A stretch of 64,000 bases of DNA from Clostridium gelidum (GCF_019977655.1 NZ_AP024849.1:1249001-1313000), one strand, 5' to 3'. Counted from the stretch's first letter, positions 7,841-17,683 are shown. The notes: generated by a model not told the origin, from the sequence alone. Numbers and translations are program-made.

Positions 7841-9166
7841 ATGATAAAAGGATTATCTAAATTTTTCACAACTATTGTTCAAAGGTTTCTTCCAGACCCA
7901 CTTGTTTTCGCAATGATTTTAACATTAATTATGTTTGTTTCAGGTATTATATTTACTGGCCATACTCCGATTGATATGATCGGATTTTGGGGTAAGAGTT
8001 TTTGGAATCTTCTAGCATTTGGAATGCAAATGGCGCTAATTCTAGTTACTGGTAGTGCATTAGCTAGTTCACCGCCTGTTAAACGTATCTTAGAAAAGAT
8101 TGCAAGCATACCTAAAACACCAGCTCAAGCTATTATGCTTGTTACATTTTCAGCAGCAGTAGCTAATATTGTTAACTGGGGATTTGGTCTAATTGTTGGT
8201 GCCTTACTTGCAAAAGAAGTTGCTAAAAAAGTACCACGTACCGATTATCGTTTATTGATTGCAAGTGCATATATTGGTTTTATGACTTGGCATGGAGGAT
8301 TATCTGGTTCAATTCCTCTATTGGCAGCAACTAAAGGGAATCCAATGGAAAAGGCCATAGGATTAATTCCTTTAAGTCAAACTATTTTTGCACCGTTCAA
8401 TATTTTTATAACTATTGCTTTGATAGTTGTATTACCTTTAATGACAAGAATGATGATGCCTAAAGACGAGGATGTTGTAGAAATTGATCCAGCTTTATTA
8501 GCGGCAGAGGCAGCAGCTGGGATTAGTACTGATACTACAACTGAAAAAACATTTGCTGTGCGCATTGAAAACAGTAGAATTATTGCATGGCTAATTGGTA
8601 TTCTTGGGGTTTCATATATGGTCTATTACTTTATGAATGGTGGTTCCATGGATGTAAACGCTGTAAATATGATTATGTTCTTTGCTGGTATTATTCTTCA
8701 TGGTAGTCCTTTATCTTATATGCAGGCTGTAGTTAATGGAGCAAAAGGAACAGCAGGCATAATGGTACAATTTCCGTTCTATGCTGGTATACAAGGCATG
8801 ATGGAGTTGTCAGGATTAGGCGGCTTAATTACTAGCGGTTTTGTTAGTATTTCAAATGTTCATACATTCCCAATCTTTGCATTTTTAAGCTCAGGATTAA
8901 TTAACTTCTTTGTTCCATCTGGTGGTGGACATTGGGTTGTGCAAGGTCCATTTATAATGCCAGCTGCACAAGCACTTGGCGCAGATCTTGGAAAATCAGC
9001 TATGGCAATTGCGTATGGTGAAGCTTGGATGAATATGGCGCAACCATTTTGGGCATTACCAGCTTTAGCTATAGCTGGCCTTAAAGTTCGAGACATTATG
9101 GGATATTGTGTAACAACCTTAATTGTAGGTGCTTTAATCTTTGGTGTAGGTTTGGCTTTGTTTTAA
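7841..9166 (+). CDS. atoE: Short-chain fatty acid transporter, AtoE family
   Basis: 441 residues from the ATG at 7841, chosen because AAGGAGG sits 7-10 bases before it; the longer frame from a TTG at 7805 lacks a site. It is a polytopic membrane protein with about ten to twelve helices. Family signatures include NWGFGLIVGALLAKEVAKK near residue 107 and INFFVPSGGGHWVVQGPF near 355. AtoE proteins take up short-chain acids such as acetoacetate or butyrate. The sigma-54 promoter lies just upstream, and the dehydrogenase and CoA-transferase follow on the same strand. The substrate is inferred from context. Confidence 0.85.
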   Translation: MIKGLSKFFTTIVQRFLPDPLVFAMILTLIMFVSGIIFTGHTPIDMIGFWGKSFWNLLAFGMQMALILVTGSALASSPPVKRILEKIASIPKTPAQAIMLVTFSAAVANIVNWGFGLIVGALLAKEVAKKVPRTDYRLLIASAYIGFMTWHGGLSGSIPLLAATKGNPMEKAIGLIPLSQTIFAPFNIFITIALIVVLPLMTRMMMPKDEDVVEIDPALLAAEAAAGISTDTTTEKTFAVRIENSRIIAWLIGILGVSYMVYYFMNGGSMDVNAVNMIMFFAGIILHGSPLSYMQAVVNGAKGTAGIMVQFPFYAGIQGMMELSGLGGLITSGFVSISNVHTFPIFAFLSSGLINFFVPSGGGHWVVQGPFIMPAAQALGADLGKSAMAIAYGEAWMNMAQPFWALPALAIAGLKVRDIMGYCVTTLIVGALIFGVGLALF

Positions 9167-9216
9167 CAATTGAAAAAATAAAAATACGTTTTTAAATCTA
9201 AGACTAGTAAATTATT

Positions 9217-9301
9217 TAATACTTGTAGATTCACATATATTTTTATCAGTTAATAGCCTCGAACTATAATCTGTAAACATATGTGGAATTTGCAAGTATT
9301 A
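9217..9301. other. Imperfect long inverted repeat between atoE and the dehydrogenase gene
   Basis: TAATACTTGTAGATTCACATAT (9217-9238, written here as its two halves TAATACTTG and ATTCACATAT) is the inverse of 9279-9301 with three differences, around a 40-base loop. There is no T-run. It could be an mRNA-processing or protection structure, or a regulator site between the genes. Confidence 0.35.
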
Positions 9302-9382
9302 AACTTTAGTTTCATAAAGAAAATTTTGAAATCATTTTAACATTATAAATAAAGAATAAAACATATGGAAAGGATGATGAAA

Positions 9383-10327
9383 ATGAATATAAAAAATATA
9401 GCAGTATTAGGTACTGGAACTATGGGACATGGCATAGCATTATTTTCTGCTAAGGCAGGGTTAAATGTAATTATGTATGGTAGATCAGATGAAAGTTTAG
9501 AAAGAGGTTTTAATAGTATAAAGGCTAGTTTAAATCTTTTGAAAGATCAAGGAAAATTAGAAGATAGCAGGTGCAAAGAAATTTTAGATAAAATAAAAGG
9601 AGTTACAAGTATTGAAGAAGCTACCAAGAATGCTGATTTTATAATAGAATCCTTGGCGGAAAATTTAGAGCTTAAACAAAAAATATTTAAGAAATTAGAT
9701 GAGCTTTGTCCACCAAGTGTAATTTTAGCAACTAACACTTCAGGACTTAGTCCAACAGATATATCTAAATATACAAAACATCCAGAGAGAATAGCAGTTG
9801 CTCACTTTTGGAATCCACCACAATTAATTCCTTTAGTTGAGGTAGTTCCAGGAGAAAAAACATCAGAGGATACAATAGCAAAAATTATGGAATGGGTTGA
9901 TTTTATAGGAAAAAAATCTGTTCGCATGGAGAAAGAATGTTTAGGTTTTATAGGAAATAGATTACAATTGGCGTTACTTAGAGAAGCTTTATATATAGTA
10001 GAAAAGGGCTGGGCAAAACCAGAGGAAGTAGATAAAGCTATAGAGTATGGTCATGGGAGAAGGCTTTCTGCTACTGGACCATTATGTAGTGCAGATTTAG
10101 GAGGATTAGATATTTTTCATAATATTTCTTCATACCTATTTAAAGATTTATGTAATTATTCTGAGCCATCTAAGTTAATGGAAGCTAAGGTTGAAGCAGG
10201 GGAAATCGGAAAGAAGAATAAACAAGGCTTTTATAATTGGTCACCAGAATTTTCAGAAAGAAAAGAAAAGGAACGTGCAGAAGTACTTTTATATTTCTTA
10301 GAAAGGGATTCTAAGAATAATGAATAA
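9383..10327 (+). CDS. 3-hydroxyacyl-CoA (3-hydroxybutyryl-CoA) dehydrogenase
   Basis: 314 residues from the ATG at 9383. Three in-frame ATGs lie upstream, but GGAAAGG ends 9 bases before this one. The N-terminal NAD-binding motif is GTGTMGHG (residues 10-17). The catalytic His is H141 in AHFWNPPQ, with N192 in GFIGNRL and the ATNTSGLS segment before them. The C-terminal 3HCDH domain (RLSATGPLCSADLGGLD) follows. At 314 residues it is longer than the 282-residue Hbd of the butyrate pathway and looks more like the acyl-CoA dehydrogenase branch found in degradation clusters. Together with the CoA-transferase it would interconvert 3-hydroxyacyl-CoA and 3-ketoacyl-CoA. Confidence 0.85.
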   Translation: MNIKNIAVLGTGTMGHGIALFSAKAGLNVIMYGRSDESLERGFNSIKASLNLLKDQGKLEDSRCKEILDKIKGVTSIEEATKNADFIIESLAENLELKQKIFKKLDELCPPSVILATNTSGLSPTDISKYTKHPERIAVAHFWNPPQLIPLVEVVPGEKTSEDTIAKIMEWVDFIGKKSVRMEKECLGFIGNRLQLALLREALYIVEKGWAKPEEVDKAIEYGHGRRLSATGPLCSADLGGLDIFHNISSYLFKDLCNYSEPSKLMEAKVEAGEIGKKNKQGFYNWSPEFSERKEKERAEVLLYFLERDSKNNE

Positions 10328-10357
10328 ATGATATAAAATAAAATGGAGGTAATTAAT

Positions 10358-11884
10358 ATGAAGTCAAAGGTAATTTCTAAAGAACAATCAATTGATTTAA
10401 TAAAAAATGGATCTACTATTGCAGTAGGTGGGTTTGTTGGATGTGCTCATCCGGAAGAAATTACATTGGAAATAGAAAAACAATATTTAGAAAAGCAGGC
10501 GCCTAACAATTTGACATTAGTTTTTGCAGCAGGTCAAGGGGATGGTAAGGACAGAGGGTTAAATCATCTTGGTCATGAAGGTTTAGTTAGTAAAATAATA
10601 GGTGGACATTGGGCATTGACACCAAAACTTCAAAAACTAGTTTTAGACAATAAAGTACAAGCGTATAATTTACCTCAAGGGGTTATATCACACTTGTATA
10701 GAGACATTGCGGCTGGAAAACCGGGTACAATTACTCATGTTGGATTAAAAACATTTGTAGATCCTAGAATTGAAGGCGGTAAGCTTAATGAAGTTACAAA
10801 AGAAGATATTATAAAAGTAGTTAATATTGAAGATAAGGAGTATTTATTATATAAAACTTTTCCTATAGATGTTGCGATTTTAAGAGCTACTTATGCAGAT
10901 GAGGATGGAAATGCAACATTAGAAAAAGAAGCTGTGACGCTTGATGCAACAGCAATGGCTCAAGCTGCTAAAAATTCTGGCGGAATAGTAATACTTCAGG
11001 TTGAAAAGGTAGTAGCTAAAGGTTCACTTGATCCAAGAAAAGTCAAAATTCCAGGAATATATGTTGATGCTATTGTTGTTGCATCTTCAGAAAATCAAAT
11101 GCAAACTTTTGGTGAAGACTTTAATTCAGCATATTGCGGGGAAACTAAAGTATCAGTAGATTCAATAGAACCATTACCACTTAATGAGAGAAAGGTAATA
11201 GCAAGAAGATGCGCTAAGGAACTTGTACCTAATGCAATTACTAATTTAGGCATTGGTATACCGGAAGGAATAGCTATAGTTGCTAATGAAGAAGGTATTG
11301 CAGATGAAATGACTTTAACTATAGAAACTGGTGGTGTTGGTGGAGTGCCAGCAGGTGGATTAAGTTTTGGAGCTTCAACTAATCCAGTATGCATATTAGA
11401 TCAAGGTAGTCAATTTGATTTTTATGATGGAGGAGGTCTTGATGTAGCTTTCTTAGGACTTGCACAATGTGATAAATTAGGGAATATAAACGTTAGTAAA
11501 TTTGGAACTAAGATTGCAGGCTGTGGCGGATTTATTAATATAACTCAAAATGCCAAGAAGTTAATATATTGTGGTACATTTACAGCTGGTGGTTTAAAAT
11601 TAAAAATCGGGGATGGTAAATTAACGATAGAAAATGAAGGTAAGGCTAAGAAATTTGTAAATGCTGTTGAACAAATTACTTTTAGTGGTGAATATGCATC
11701 AAGTATTGGACAAACTGTGCTTTATGTTACAGAAAGAGCTGTATTTAAGTTAACTACGGATGGCCTAGTTTTAGAAGAAATAGCGCCAGGAGTAAATTTG
11801 GAAAAAGATGTTCTAGCTCATATGGAATTTAAACCAATAATATCTCCAAAATTAAAGCTTATGGATGAAAATATGTTTAAATAG
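10358..11884 (+). CDS. Acyl-CoA:acetate CoA-transferase (fused alpha/beta, propionate CoA-transferase type)
   Basis: 508 residues from the ATG at 10358, with GGAGG 8 bases upstream; the 10343 ATG overlaps that site and is unlikely. Both CoA-transferase domains are in one chain: the alpha half (SIDLIKNGSTIAVGGFVGCAHPEE) and the beta half (LVPNAITNLGIGIPEGIA). The likely catalytic glutamate is E323 in TIETGGVGG, which forms the glutamyl-CoA intermediate in this family. It swaps CoA between short-chain acids, for example activating the acid imported by the AtoE protein at the expense of acetyl-CoA. It lies 30 bases after the dehydrogenase gene, so it is co-transcribed. The exact acid is not shown. 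Confidence 0.88.
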   Translation: MKSKVISKEQSIDLIKNGSTIAVGGFVGCAHPEEITLEIEKQYLEKQAPNNLTLVFAAGQGDGKDRGLNHLGHEGLVSKIIGGHWALTPKLQKLVLDNKVQAYNLPQGVISHLYRDIAAGKPGTITHVGLKTFVDPRIEGGKLNEVTKEDIIKVVNIEDKEYLLYKTFPIDVAILRATYADEDGNATLEKEAVTLDATAMAQAAKNSGGIVILQVEKVVAKGSLDPRKVKIPGIYVDAIVVASSENQMQTFGEDFNSAYCGETKVSVDSIEPLPLNERKVIARRCAKELVPNAITNLGIGIPEGIAIVANEEGIADEMTLTIETGGVGGVPAGGLSFGASTNPVCILDQGSQFDFYDGGGLDVAFLGLAQCDKLGNINVSKFGTKIAGCGGFINITQNAKKLIYCGTFTAGGLKLKIGDGKLTIENEGKAKKFVNAVEQITFSGEYASSIGQTVLYVTERAVFKLTTDGLVLEEIAPGVNLEKDVLAHMEFKPIISPKLKLMDENMFK

Positions 11885-11920
11885 TTGATTTAAAAAGTTC
11901 TTAATTGTGCTTAAAAAAAT

Positions 11921-11964
11921 ACCCCGCTAAGTAGATTTTGACAGAAATACCTACTTAGTGGGGT
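11921..11964. terminator. Strong hairpin after the CoA-transferase gene
   Basis: ACCCCGCTAAGTAG (11921-11934) pairs with CTACTTAGTGGGGT (11951-11964) with one G-U pair. The T-run is on the minus-strand side (A7 at 11913-11919), so the classic terminator orientation is reversed; on the plus strand it may still stop or slow transcription into the kinase gene. Confidence 0.65.
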
Positions 11965-12087
11965 GGTCTGATTTATTATGTTGCAAGGCTTTGCTTTTGC
12001 TTGACACGAAATTGAATACATATAATAATTATAAAATAAGATATATTATGAAAAGTATGAAATATTAATGTTTATGGGGGTATTCTG

Positions 12088-13905
12088 ATGAGGCTTTTTA
12101 GTATGCGTTATAAGCTTATGATTATCCTTGCACTTGCAGTGGTAATACCACTTGTAGGGAGTGGCTATATATTAATTCATAGTGCGGAAAAGGCTATGAA
12201 TTCAGAGAAGGAAATCAAGCTTTATGGAATAGCAAGAACTTTGGATGCTAGTATGGTAGGTGATTTTGAATCATTATTATCTATAGAGGCTGAGAATGCT
12301 TCCCATGACGAGAAGGTACGACTACTTAACCAAAAGTTATCAGGGATTACGGAGAAAATTGTTTCGGGAAATCCAGGAGTAGGAGGCGGGTATTATTCTA
12401 AAGATCTCGACTGTATTATTACCTATGGACCAAGTTCTCAATATGACTCAACTGTTGGACAATCAATAAGTGAAGAACATTTGGGGCGTGAAGTAATGAA
12501 AAAAGGGATATCTTTGACTGCACGTGGCAAGATGGTTAGAGGAAATATTCTAAATGCCATGGTTCCGCTTATTCGAGATAATCGTGTAATCGGATACGTA
12601 TGGGCTAACGAAATGACTGAAAGTATAGAGAGTCAAATATATGAGATGGAAGTTGTGATGTACAATGGGTTGGCTATTGCTTTGTTAGTGGGACTAAGTA
12701 TCAGTATGACTTTGGCAAATAGCGTTTCTAATTCTGTTCATGGTATTATTAAAGGGCTATCGAGTTTGGGCAACGATTTAAGTCACCGACTGCCAGAAAT
12801 TGATGGTGAATTTGGGAAAATTGCTTCAGCTATTAATGGAATGGCTCAAAGTTTAATGAATACACGTTCACATACAGAAATTATTATGGAGAGTATGGTA
12901 GATGGAATTATTACAATTGATAATAATGAAAAGGTGACAGAGATAAACACTGCTGCTTGGTCTATTATGGGATTAAATCAAGATGTGATTGGCATTAATT
13001 ATAGAGATCTCTTCTCTGGAAATATTAAAGTCCTTGACATATTGCTAGAAACTTTGCATGCCAGTAAAAAATTTATTGGATATGAAGTAGAATTTACTCG
13101 TTCGGACGGTGCAATTATCCCTATCAGTGTCAGCACCTCTATGCTACATAATAATAATAATGTATTGGGTGTAGTTGTAGTTTTCAAAGATTTATCAGAA
13201 CATAAGGCTTTTGAGGATTGTGTGAGGAGAGTAGATCGTCTTGCTGCAGTTGGGGAGCTTGCTGCTGGTGTGGCTCATGAAATACGTAATCCTTTATCAG
13301 CTATTTCCGGGAGTGTGCAAATTTTGGTGGATGAATTGCCAATAGATAATTCTGCGCGAGTTTTTGGAGATATTGTATTGAAAGAGGTTGACCGTGTTAA
13401 CTGTATCATTGAAGATCTTTTATATTTTGCTAAACCTTCCAAACACTATGTGACATCAATTAATACCAACGAACTTGTGGAAAATGCTCTTTTTTTACTT
13501 TTACCGAGTATAAAAAAGGAGATTGTTATTTTAGAAACACACTTTGATCCATCAATTGGAGTTATTTCTGTTGATGCCCAACTCATTAAACAAGTTTTAG
13601 TTAACTTATTACTAAATGCAACGCAAGCTATTCCTCAAGAAAACGGAAAAATCACAGTTACAACACAAGGGATGATTAAAGGGATTGAGATTATCATAGA
13701 AGACAATGGAAAAGGGATTGATCAGAAAAGTTTACCAAGAATTTTTGATCCTTTTTTTACCACAAAGGACACAGGTACGGGTCTAGGACTTGCTGTTAGT
13801 AACAAAATCATAGAAATTCATCAAGGACACATTCGAGCTGAAAGTATCCTTGGTATTGGAAGTACATTTACAATCTACTTACCTTATGAAAGTGTAATTA
13901 AGTAA
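12088..13905 (+). CDS. Membrane sensor histidine kinase of the AtoS/NtrB type
   Basis: 605 residues. The first membrane helix is at about 8-30, followed by an extracellular sensor region (single-Cache-like) up to a second helix near 190-215, then HAMP, a PAS domain (MVDGIITIDNNEKVTEINTAA), HisKA and HATPase. The phosphorylated histidine is H397 in GVAHEIRNPLSAISG, the form typical of kinases that feed sigma-54 activators. N- and G-box motifs are present (NLLLNATQAI, DPFFTTKDTGTGLGLAV). It probably senses a short-chain acid and signals to the activator at 16143, with the chemoreceptor gene between them. Confidence 0.88.
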   Translation: MRLFSMRYKLMIILALAVVIPLVGSGYILIHSAEKAMNSEKEIKLYGIARTLDASMVGDFESLLSIEAENASHDEKVRLLNQKLSGITEKIVSGNPGVGGGYYSKDLDCIITYGPSSQYDSTVGQSISEEHLGREVMKKGISLTARGKMVRGNILNAMVPLIRDNRVIGYVWANEMTESIESQIYEMEVVMYNGLAIALLVGLSISMTLANSVSNSVHGIIKGLSSLGNDLSHRLPEIDGEFGKIASAINGMAQSLMNTRSHTEIIMESMVDGIITIDNNEKVTEINTAAWSIMGLNQDVIGINYRDLFSGNIKVLDILLETLHASKKFIGYEVEFTRSDGAIIPISVSTSMLHNNNNVLGVVVVFKDLSEHKAFEDCVRRVDRLAAVGELAAGVAHEIRNPLSAISGSVQILVDELPIDNSARVFGDIVLKEVDRVNCIIEDLLYFAKPSKHYVTSINTNELVENALFLLLPSIKKEIVILETHFDPSIGVISVDAQLIKQVLVNLLLNATQAIPQENGKITVTTQGMIKGIEIIIEDNGKGIDQKSLPRIFDPFFTTKDTGTGLGLAVSNKIIEIHQGHIRAESILGIGSTFTIYLPYESVIK

Positions 13906-13986
13906 GTATAGTGTAAAGTGAGATATAAAAAACTAAGAAAAGTAATTTATTAAGTTACACTAATTATAAAGAGATTGGATGATTTG

Positions 13987-15957
13987 ATGAAAAGTATTAA
14001 GACTTTGCTCACGGTTGCTATTATACCTATTATTTGTTTATCTATGACTGTACTTGAGGTTACAAGTTATATAGGAACAAAACAGATGGTTGATACAGAA
14101 GTACAGACAACGATGACTTCTAGCACTCAATCAACAGCTAAAGAAATTGGATTATGGCTTGATATTAGAAAGGCAGAGATGGAAAGCATTGCAAATTCTC
14201 CTGTTTTCTTAAAAGGAACTAAGCAGGATATAATAGATTATATGTCTTCTGAAACAAGTCGTCTTCCTCTATATAGTGCGTTTTGGCTTTCAGATGCTAA
14301 TGGAGATTGGTATTCTGCTACAGGGACAACAGGAAGTATAAGCGAAAGGCCTTATTATAAAGAATTACTAGCTACAGGAAAAACGGTAATATCAGATCCT
14401 TTACTTGGGAAGGCAGATGGGAAAATGGCTGTAGTTGTTGCTGTTCCAATAAAGGTTAATGGTACTATTAAAGCTATTTGGGGTGGTAATGTAAAACTTG
14501 ATGAATTGACACAATACATATCTTCTATAAAAGTAAAAGAAAATGGTTATGCCTCACTGAATTTATTAGATGGAACAGTAATTGCTAATCCTAATAATGA
14601 TTTGATTTTAAAATATAATCCATTGAAAGATGAGCAAATTGAACCAAAATTAAAAGGAATATATCAAAATATATGCAAAGGTGAAACAAATGTTGAATAC
14701 TATGCTTCTAATAAGCAATATATTTCATATACAACTGTTCCAGGAATTAATTGGACGATTAGTCTGATGGCATCTGAAAGTGAATTTACTGGACCACTTG
14801 TACAACAAATTTTTGAATCAGCTTTAGCTTTAGGTATTACTTTAATAATAGTAATATTTTTATTTCTATTTATGTTAAATAAAATGCTAAAACCATTAAA
14901 AACCATAGAGAATATGGCATTCCGCATCTCAGATGGTGATTTTAGTGTTACAAAGGTGAAGGTTAATTCAAAGAATGAATTTGGAAGACTCGCTAAAACT
15001 TTTGAAAATATGATAATAAATTTGAGAGGATTTATTGAACAAGTTTCAAGTTCAGCAGACAATGTATCAGCTGCCTCAAAGCAATTAACTGAAAGTTCTG
15101 AGCAAACTTCGTATGCAGCAAACCATATAGCAACAACTATTATGGATGTATCAGAAGGGGCTAATAAACAAATGGAAGCTGTAAATCAAACTTCATCTGC
15201 CATTGAAGAGATGGATAAAAAAATAAAGAATATGGCAGATAATACAGAGAGCATGATAGAAACAGTAGGGGAAACTGCAAATGCTGCACAGCTAGGAAGT
15301 AAAGCTGTTGATGAAGTAATTGTTCAGATGAGCAAGATTGAAAAAGCTGTCAACAGTTCTGCAAATGTAGTTGGAATATTAGGTAAAAGCTCAAAGGAAA
15401 TAGGACAGATAGTAGATACAATATCTACTATAGCTGAACAAACTAATCTTTTAGCACTAAATGCAGCAATAGAAGCAGCACGTGCAGGTGAATCAGGTAA
15501 AGGATTTGCAATAGTGGCAGAAGAAGTACGAAAACTTTCTGAGCAATCTAATGTAGCATCAATGCAGATAGCAAAACTTATCGGAGATATTCAAAGAGAA
15601 ACTGATAATGCTGTAGTTGTAATGAAAGAAGGAACCAAAGAAGTTAGAAATGGAACTGATGTTGTAAATTCAGCAGGTAAGGCATTTAGTCAAATATCAC
15701 AATCAGTTGAGCATGTAGCAGTACAAGTAAGAAGTGTATCGGAGACAGTAAAACAAATATCATCAAACAGTAATAAGATTGTTACTTCAACTTATGAAAT
15801 AGAAAAAATTAGTAGTGACACTGCAGAAAAAACGCAGACTGTAACTGCAACAACAGAAGAACAATCTGCATCAATGTTTGAGATTGCTGGATCAAGTCAG
15901 AATTTACTAAAACTATCTGAAGATTTGCATGAAGCTATAAGTAAATTTAAACTATAA
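13987..15957 (+). CDS. Methyl-accepting chemotaxis protein
   Basis: About 656 residues. The frame extends to a TTG at 13975, but the ATG at 13987 gives a normal transmembrane start (MKSIKTLLTVAIIPIICL). A dCache-like extracellular domain (about 35-275, with YYKELLATGKTVISDPLLGK) is followed by a second helix near 280, a HAMP domain and a long signalling coiled coil. The conserved tip is IVDTISTIAEQTNLLALNAAIEAARAGE, seen in two pieces. It lies between the kinase and activator genes, so it may allow chemotaxis toward the same acid (inference). Confidence 0.9.
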   Translation: MKSIKTLLTVAIIPIICLSMTVLEVTSYIGTKQMVDTEVQTTMTSSTQSTAKEIGLWLDIRKAEMESIANSPVFLKGTKQDIIDYMSSETSRLPLYSAFWLSDANGDWYSATGTTGSISERPYYKELLATGKTVISDPLLGKADGKMAVVVAVPIKVNGTIKAIWGGNVKLDELTQYISSIKVKENGYASLNLLDGTVIANPNNDLILKYNPLKDEQIEPKLKGIYQNICKGETNVEYYASNKQYISYTTVPGINWTISLMASESEFTGPLVQQIFESALALGITLIIVIFLFLFMLNKMLKPLKTIENMAFRISDGDFSVTKVKVNSKNEFGRLAKTFENMIINLRGFIEQVSSSADNVSAASKQLTESSEQTSYAANHIATTIMDVSEGANKQMEAVNQTSSAIEEMDKKIKNMADNTESMIETVGETANAAQLGSKAVDEVIVQMSKIEKAVNSSANVVGILGKSSKEIGQIVDTISTIAEQTNLLALNAAIEAARAGESGKGFAIVAEEVRKLSEQSNVASMQIAKLIGDIQRETDNAVVVMKEGTKEVRNGTDVVNSAGKAFSQISQSVEHVAVQVRSVSETVKQISSNSNKIVTSTYEIEKISSDTAEKTQTVTATTEEQSASMFEIAGSSQNLLKLSEDLHEAISKFKL

Positions 15958-16142
15958 TAATACTTGGGATATTATTACAAATTTTACTTTGATATATATT
16001 ATTATATTTGCATAATATTTAAATTGATTCAAATATTAGATGTAAAATATCGAAATTGGTTAAATATTGATATATACTGTAAAATGTTGTATAACTAAAT
16101 TAGATTAATATTATGTTTATAAAAAGAAAGGCTGATTACAAT

Positions 16143-17531
16143 ATGACAGAAAATATTCGTGTTTTAATAGCTGATGATGAGCTGAGCCTGAGATTGGTGC
16201 TTCAAACAGCACTAAATAAGGTGGGATATGAAGTGGATACAGTTAAAAATGGAAAAGAGGCACTTTGCATGGCGCAGGAAAACTACTATGATGTTGCTAT
16301 TTTTGATATCCGCATGCCAGAGATGGATGGGTTGCAAGCATTTTATGAAATTCACAAAATAAAGCCTAATTTACCAATCATTCTTATGACAGCATTTGGA
16401 AGTTCGGAAACTGCAGTTGATGCTATGAAACACGGTGCTTATGATTATATATTAAAACCTTTTAACCTTGATGAAGTGAAGATTATTGTAAATAGAGCTA
16501 TTCGTATGCAACAATTGACTAAAGAAGTTGTATATCTTACGCAGGAAGTGCAAGAGATGAGCATGACAACAACGACCCCAGGTAAAATTGTTGGGGAAAG
16601 CTCTAAAATCCAAGAAGTATATAAAATTATTGGCCGAGTAGCTAATTCAAAAGCTACAGTATTGCTAACAGGAGAAAGTGGGACGGGTAAAGGAATGGTT
16701 GCTAAGGCTATCCATTATGCCAGTGACCGGCGAGAAAAACCCTTCATTCAAGTGAATTGTGGTTCAATTCCAGAAGGTTTATTAGAGAGTGAAATATTTG
16801 GGCATGAGAAGGGCGCATTTACAAGTGCCTTTTTTCAAAAACCAGGTAAATTTGAACTGGCAGAAGGTGGGACACTTTTTCTAGATGAAATTGCGGAGAT
16901 GAGTCCAAATCTTCAAGTAAAACTTCTTAGGGTGTTGCAAGAAAAAGAGTTTGAACGTGTTGGAGGTACGAAAACATTTCATACAAATGTGCGTATTATT
17001 GCAGCAACAAACCGTGATTTGATTAAAGAAATAGCTGAAAAGCGTTTTCGAAAGGATATATATTATCGACTTAATGTTGTTTCAATATGTTTACCTCCAC
17101 TTTGTGAAAGAGGAGAGGATACTGTTTTACTAGCTGATTACTTTTTAAAGCGTTTTTCGGGAGAAGTAGGGCGAAATGGCATGTTTTTTGCACCAGAGGT
17201 ATTAGATATTTTTCGTAACTATTCTTGGCCAGGGAATATCAGAGAATTAGAAAATGCAGTGGAACACGCTATTATTATGAGTAACACTCGTGTTATTTTA
17301 CCGGAAGATCTTCCACTTAGTATAAAAGTAGAAGATGTTGAAGAGGATGGTGCCATTGTTCCGGTAAATGGTTATTTCAAACCTTTGCGAGAAATATTGT
17401 TAGAAGCTGAAAAACGTCACATCTCCGAAGCTATAGAACGAACAGGGGGAAACCACACACATGCTGCAAAGCTCCTTCAGATTTCACGAAGAGCCCTTCT
17501 TTATAAAATTAATGGGAATAATATCGATTAA
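16143..17531 (+). CDS. Sigma-54-dependent response regulator (AtoC/NtrC family)
   Basis: 462 residues from the ATG at 16143; GAAAGG precedes it, while the upstream ATG at 16113 has no site. Receiver domain with D55 in VAIFDIRMPEMDG. The AAA+ domain has Walker A GESGTGKG, Walker B GGTLFLDEIAEM and the sigma-54 contact loop, here GAFTSA rather than GAFTGA. A Fis-type helix-turn-helix closes it (GGNHTHAAKLLQISRRALLY). It would be phosphorylated by the kinase at 12088 and activate the -24/-12 promoter at 7759. Confidence 0.9.
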   Translation: MTENIRVLIADDELSLRLVLQTALNKVGYEVDTVKNGKEALCMAQENYYDVAIFDIRMPEMDGLQAFYEIHKIKPNLPIILMTAFGSSETAVDAMKHGAYDYILKPFNLDEVKIIVNRAIRMQQLTKEVVYLTQEVQEMSMTTTTPGKIVGESSKIQEVYKIIGRVANSKATVLLTGESGTGKGMVAKAIHYASDRREKPFIQVNCGSIPEGLLESEIFGHEKGAFTSAFFQKPGKFELAEGGTLFLDEIAEMSPNLQVKLLRVLQEKEFERVGGTKTFHTNVRIIAATNRDLIKEIAEKRFRKDIYYRLNVVSICLPPLCERGEDTVLLADYFLKRFSGEVGRNGMFFAPEVLDIFRNYSWPGNIRELENAVEHAIIMSNTRVILPEDLPLSIKVEDVEEDGAIVPVNGYFKPLREILLEAEKRHISEAIERTGGNHTHAAKLLQISRRALLYKINGNNID

Positions 17532-17581
17532 ATTATTATAGGTTAATGCGGCTTTATTACAAAATGGCATTAGTGAGTTAA

Positions 17582-17683
17582 TATGCACAAGAACTATTAC
17601 AAAAAGGAATCAAAGATATAATAAAGCTTGCTATTGTATTTAAAGGAAAAGAAATTAAGGTTACTGAAGATAAGGCATATTAA
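17582..17683 (+). pseudogene. Remnant of a DUF1703-type AAA-ATPase-like/PD-(D/E)XK protein
   Basis: Thirty-three codons without a start, reading YAQELLQKGIKDIIKLAIVF and ending KGKEIKVTEDKAY. This resembles, from memory, the C-terminus of the large AAA-ATPase-like proteins with a PD-(D/E)XK nuclease domain. A stop lies just before it, so only the tail of the gene remains, beside a tmRNA-end-like scar. Confidence 0.45.
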
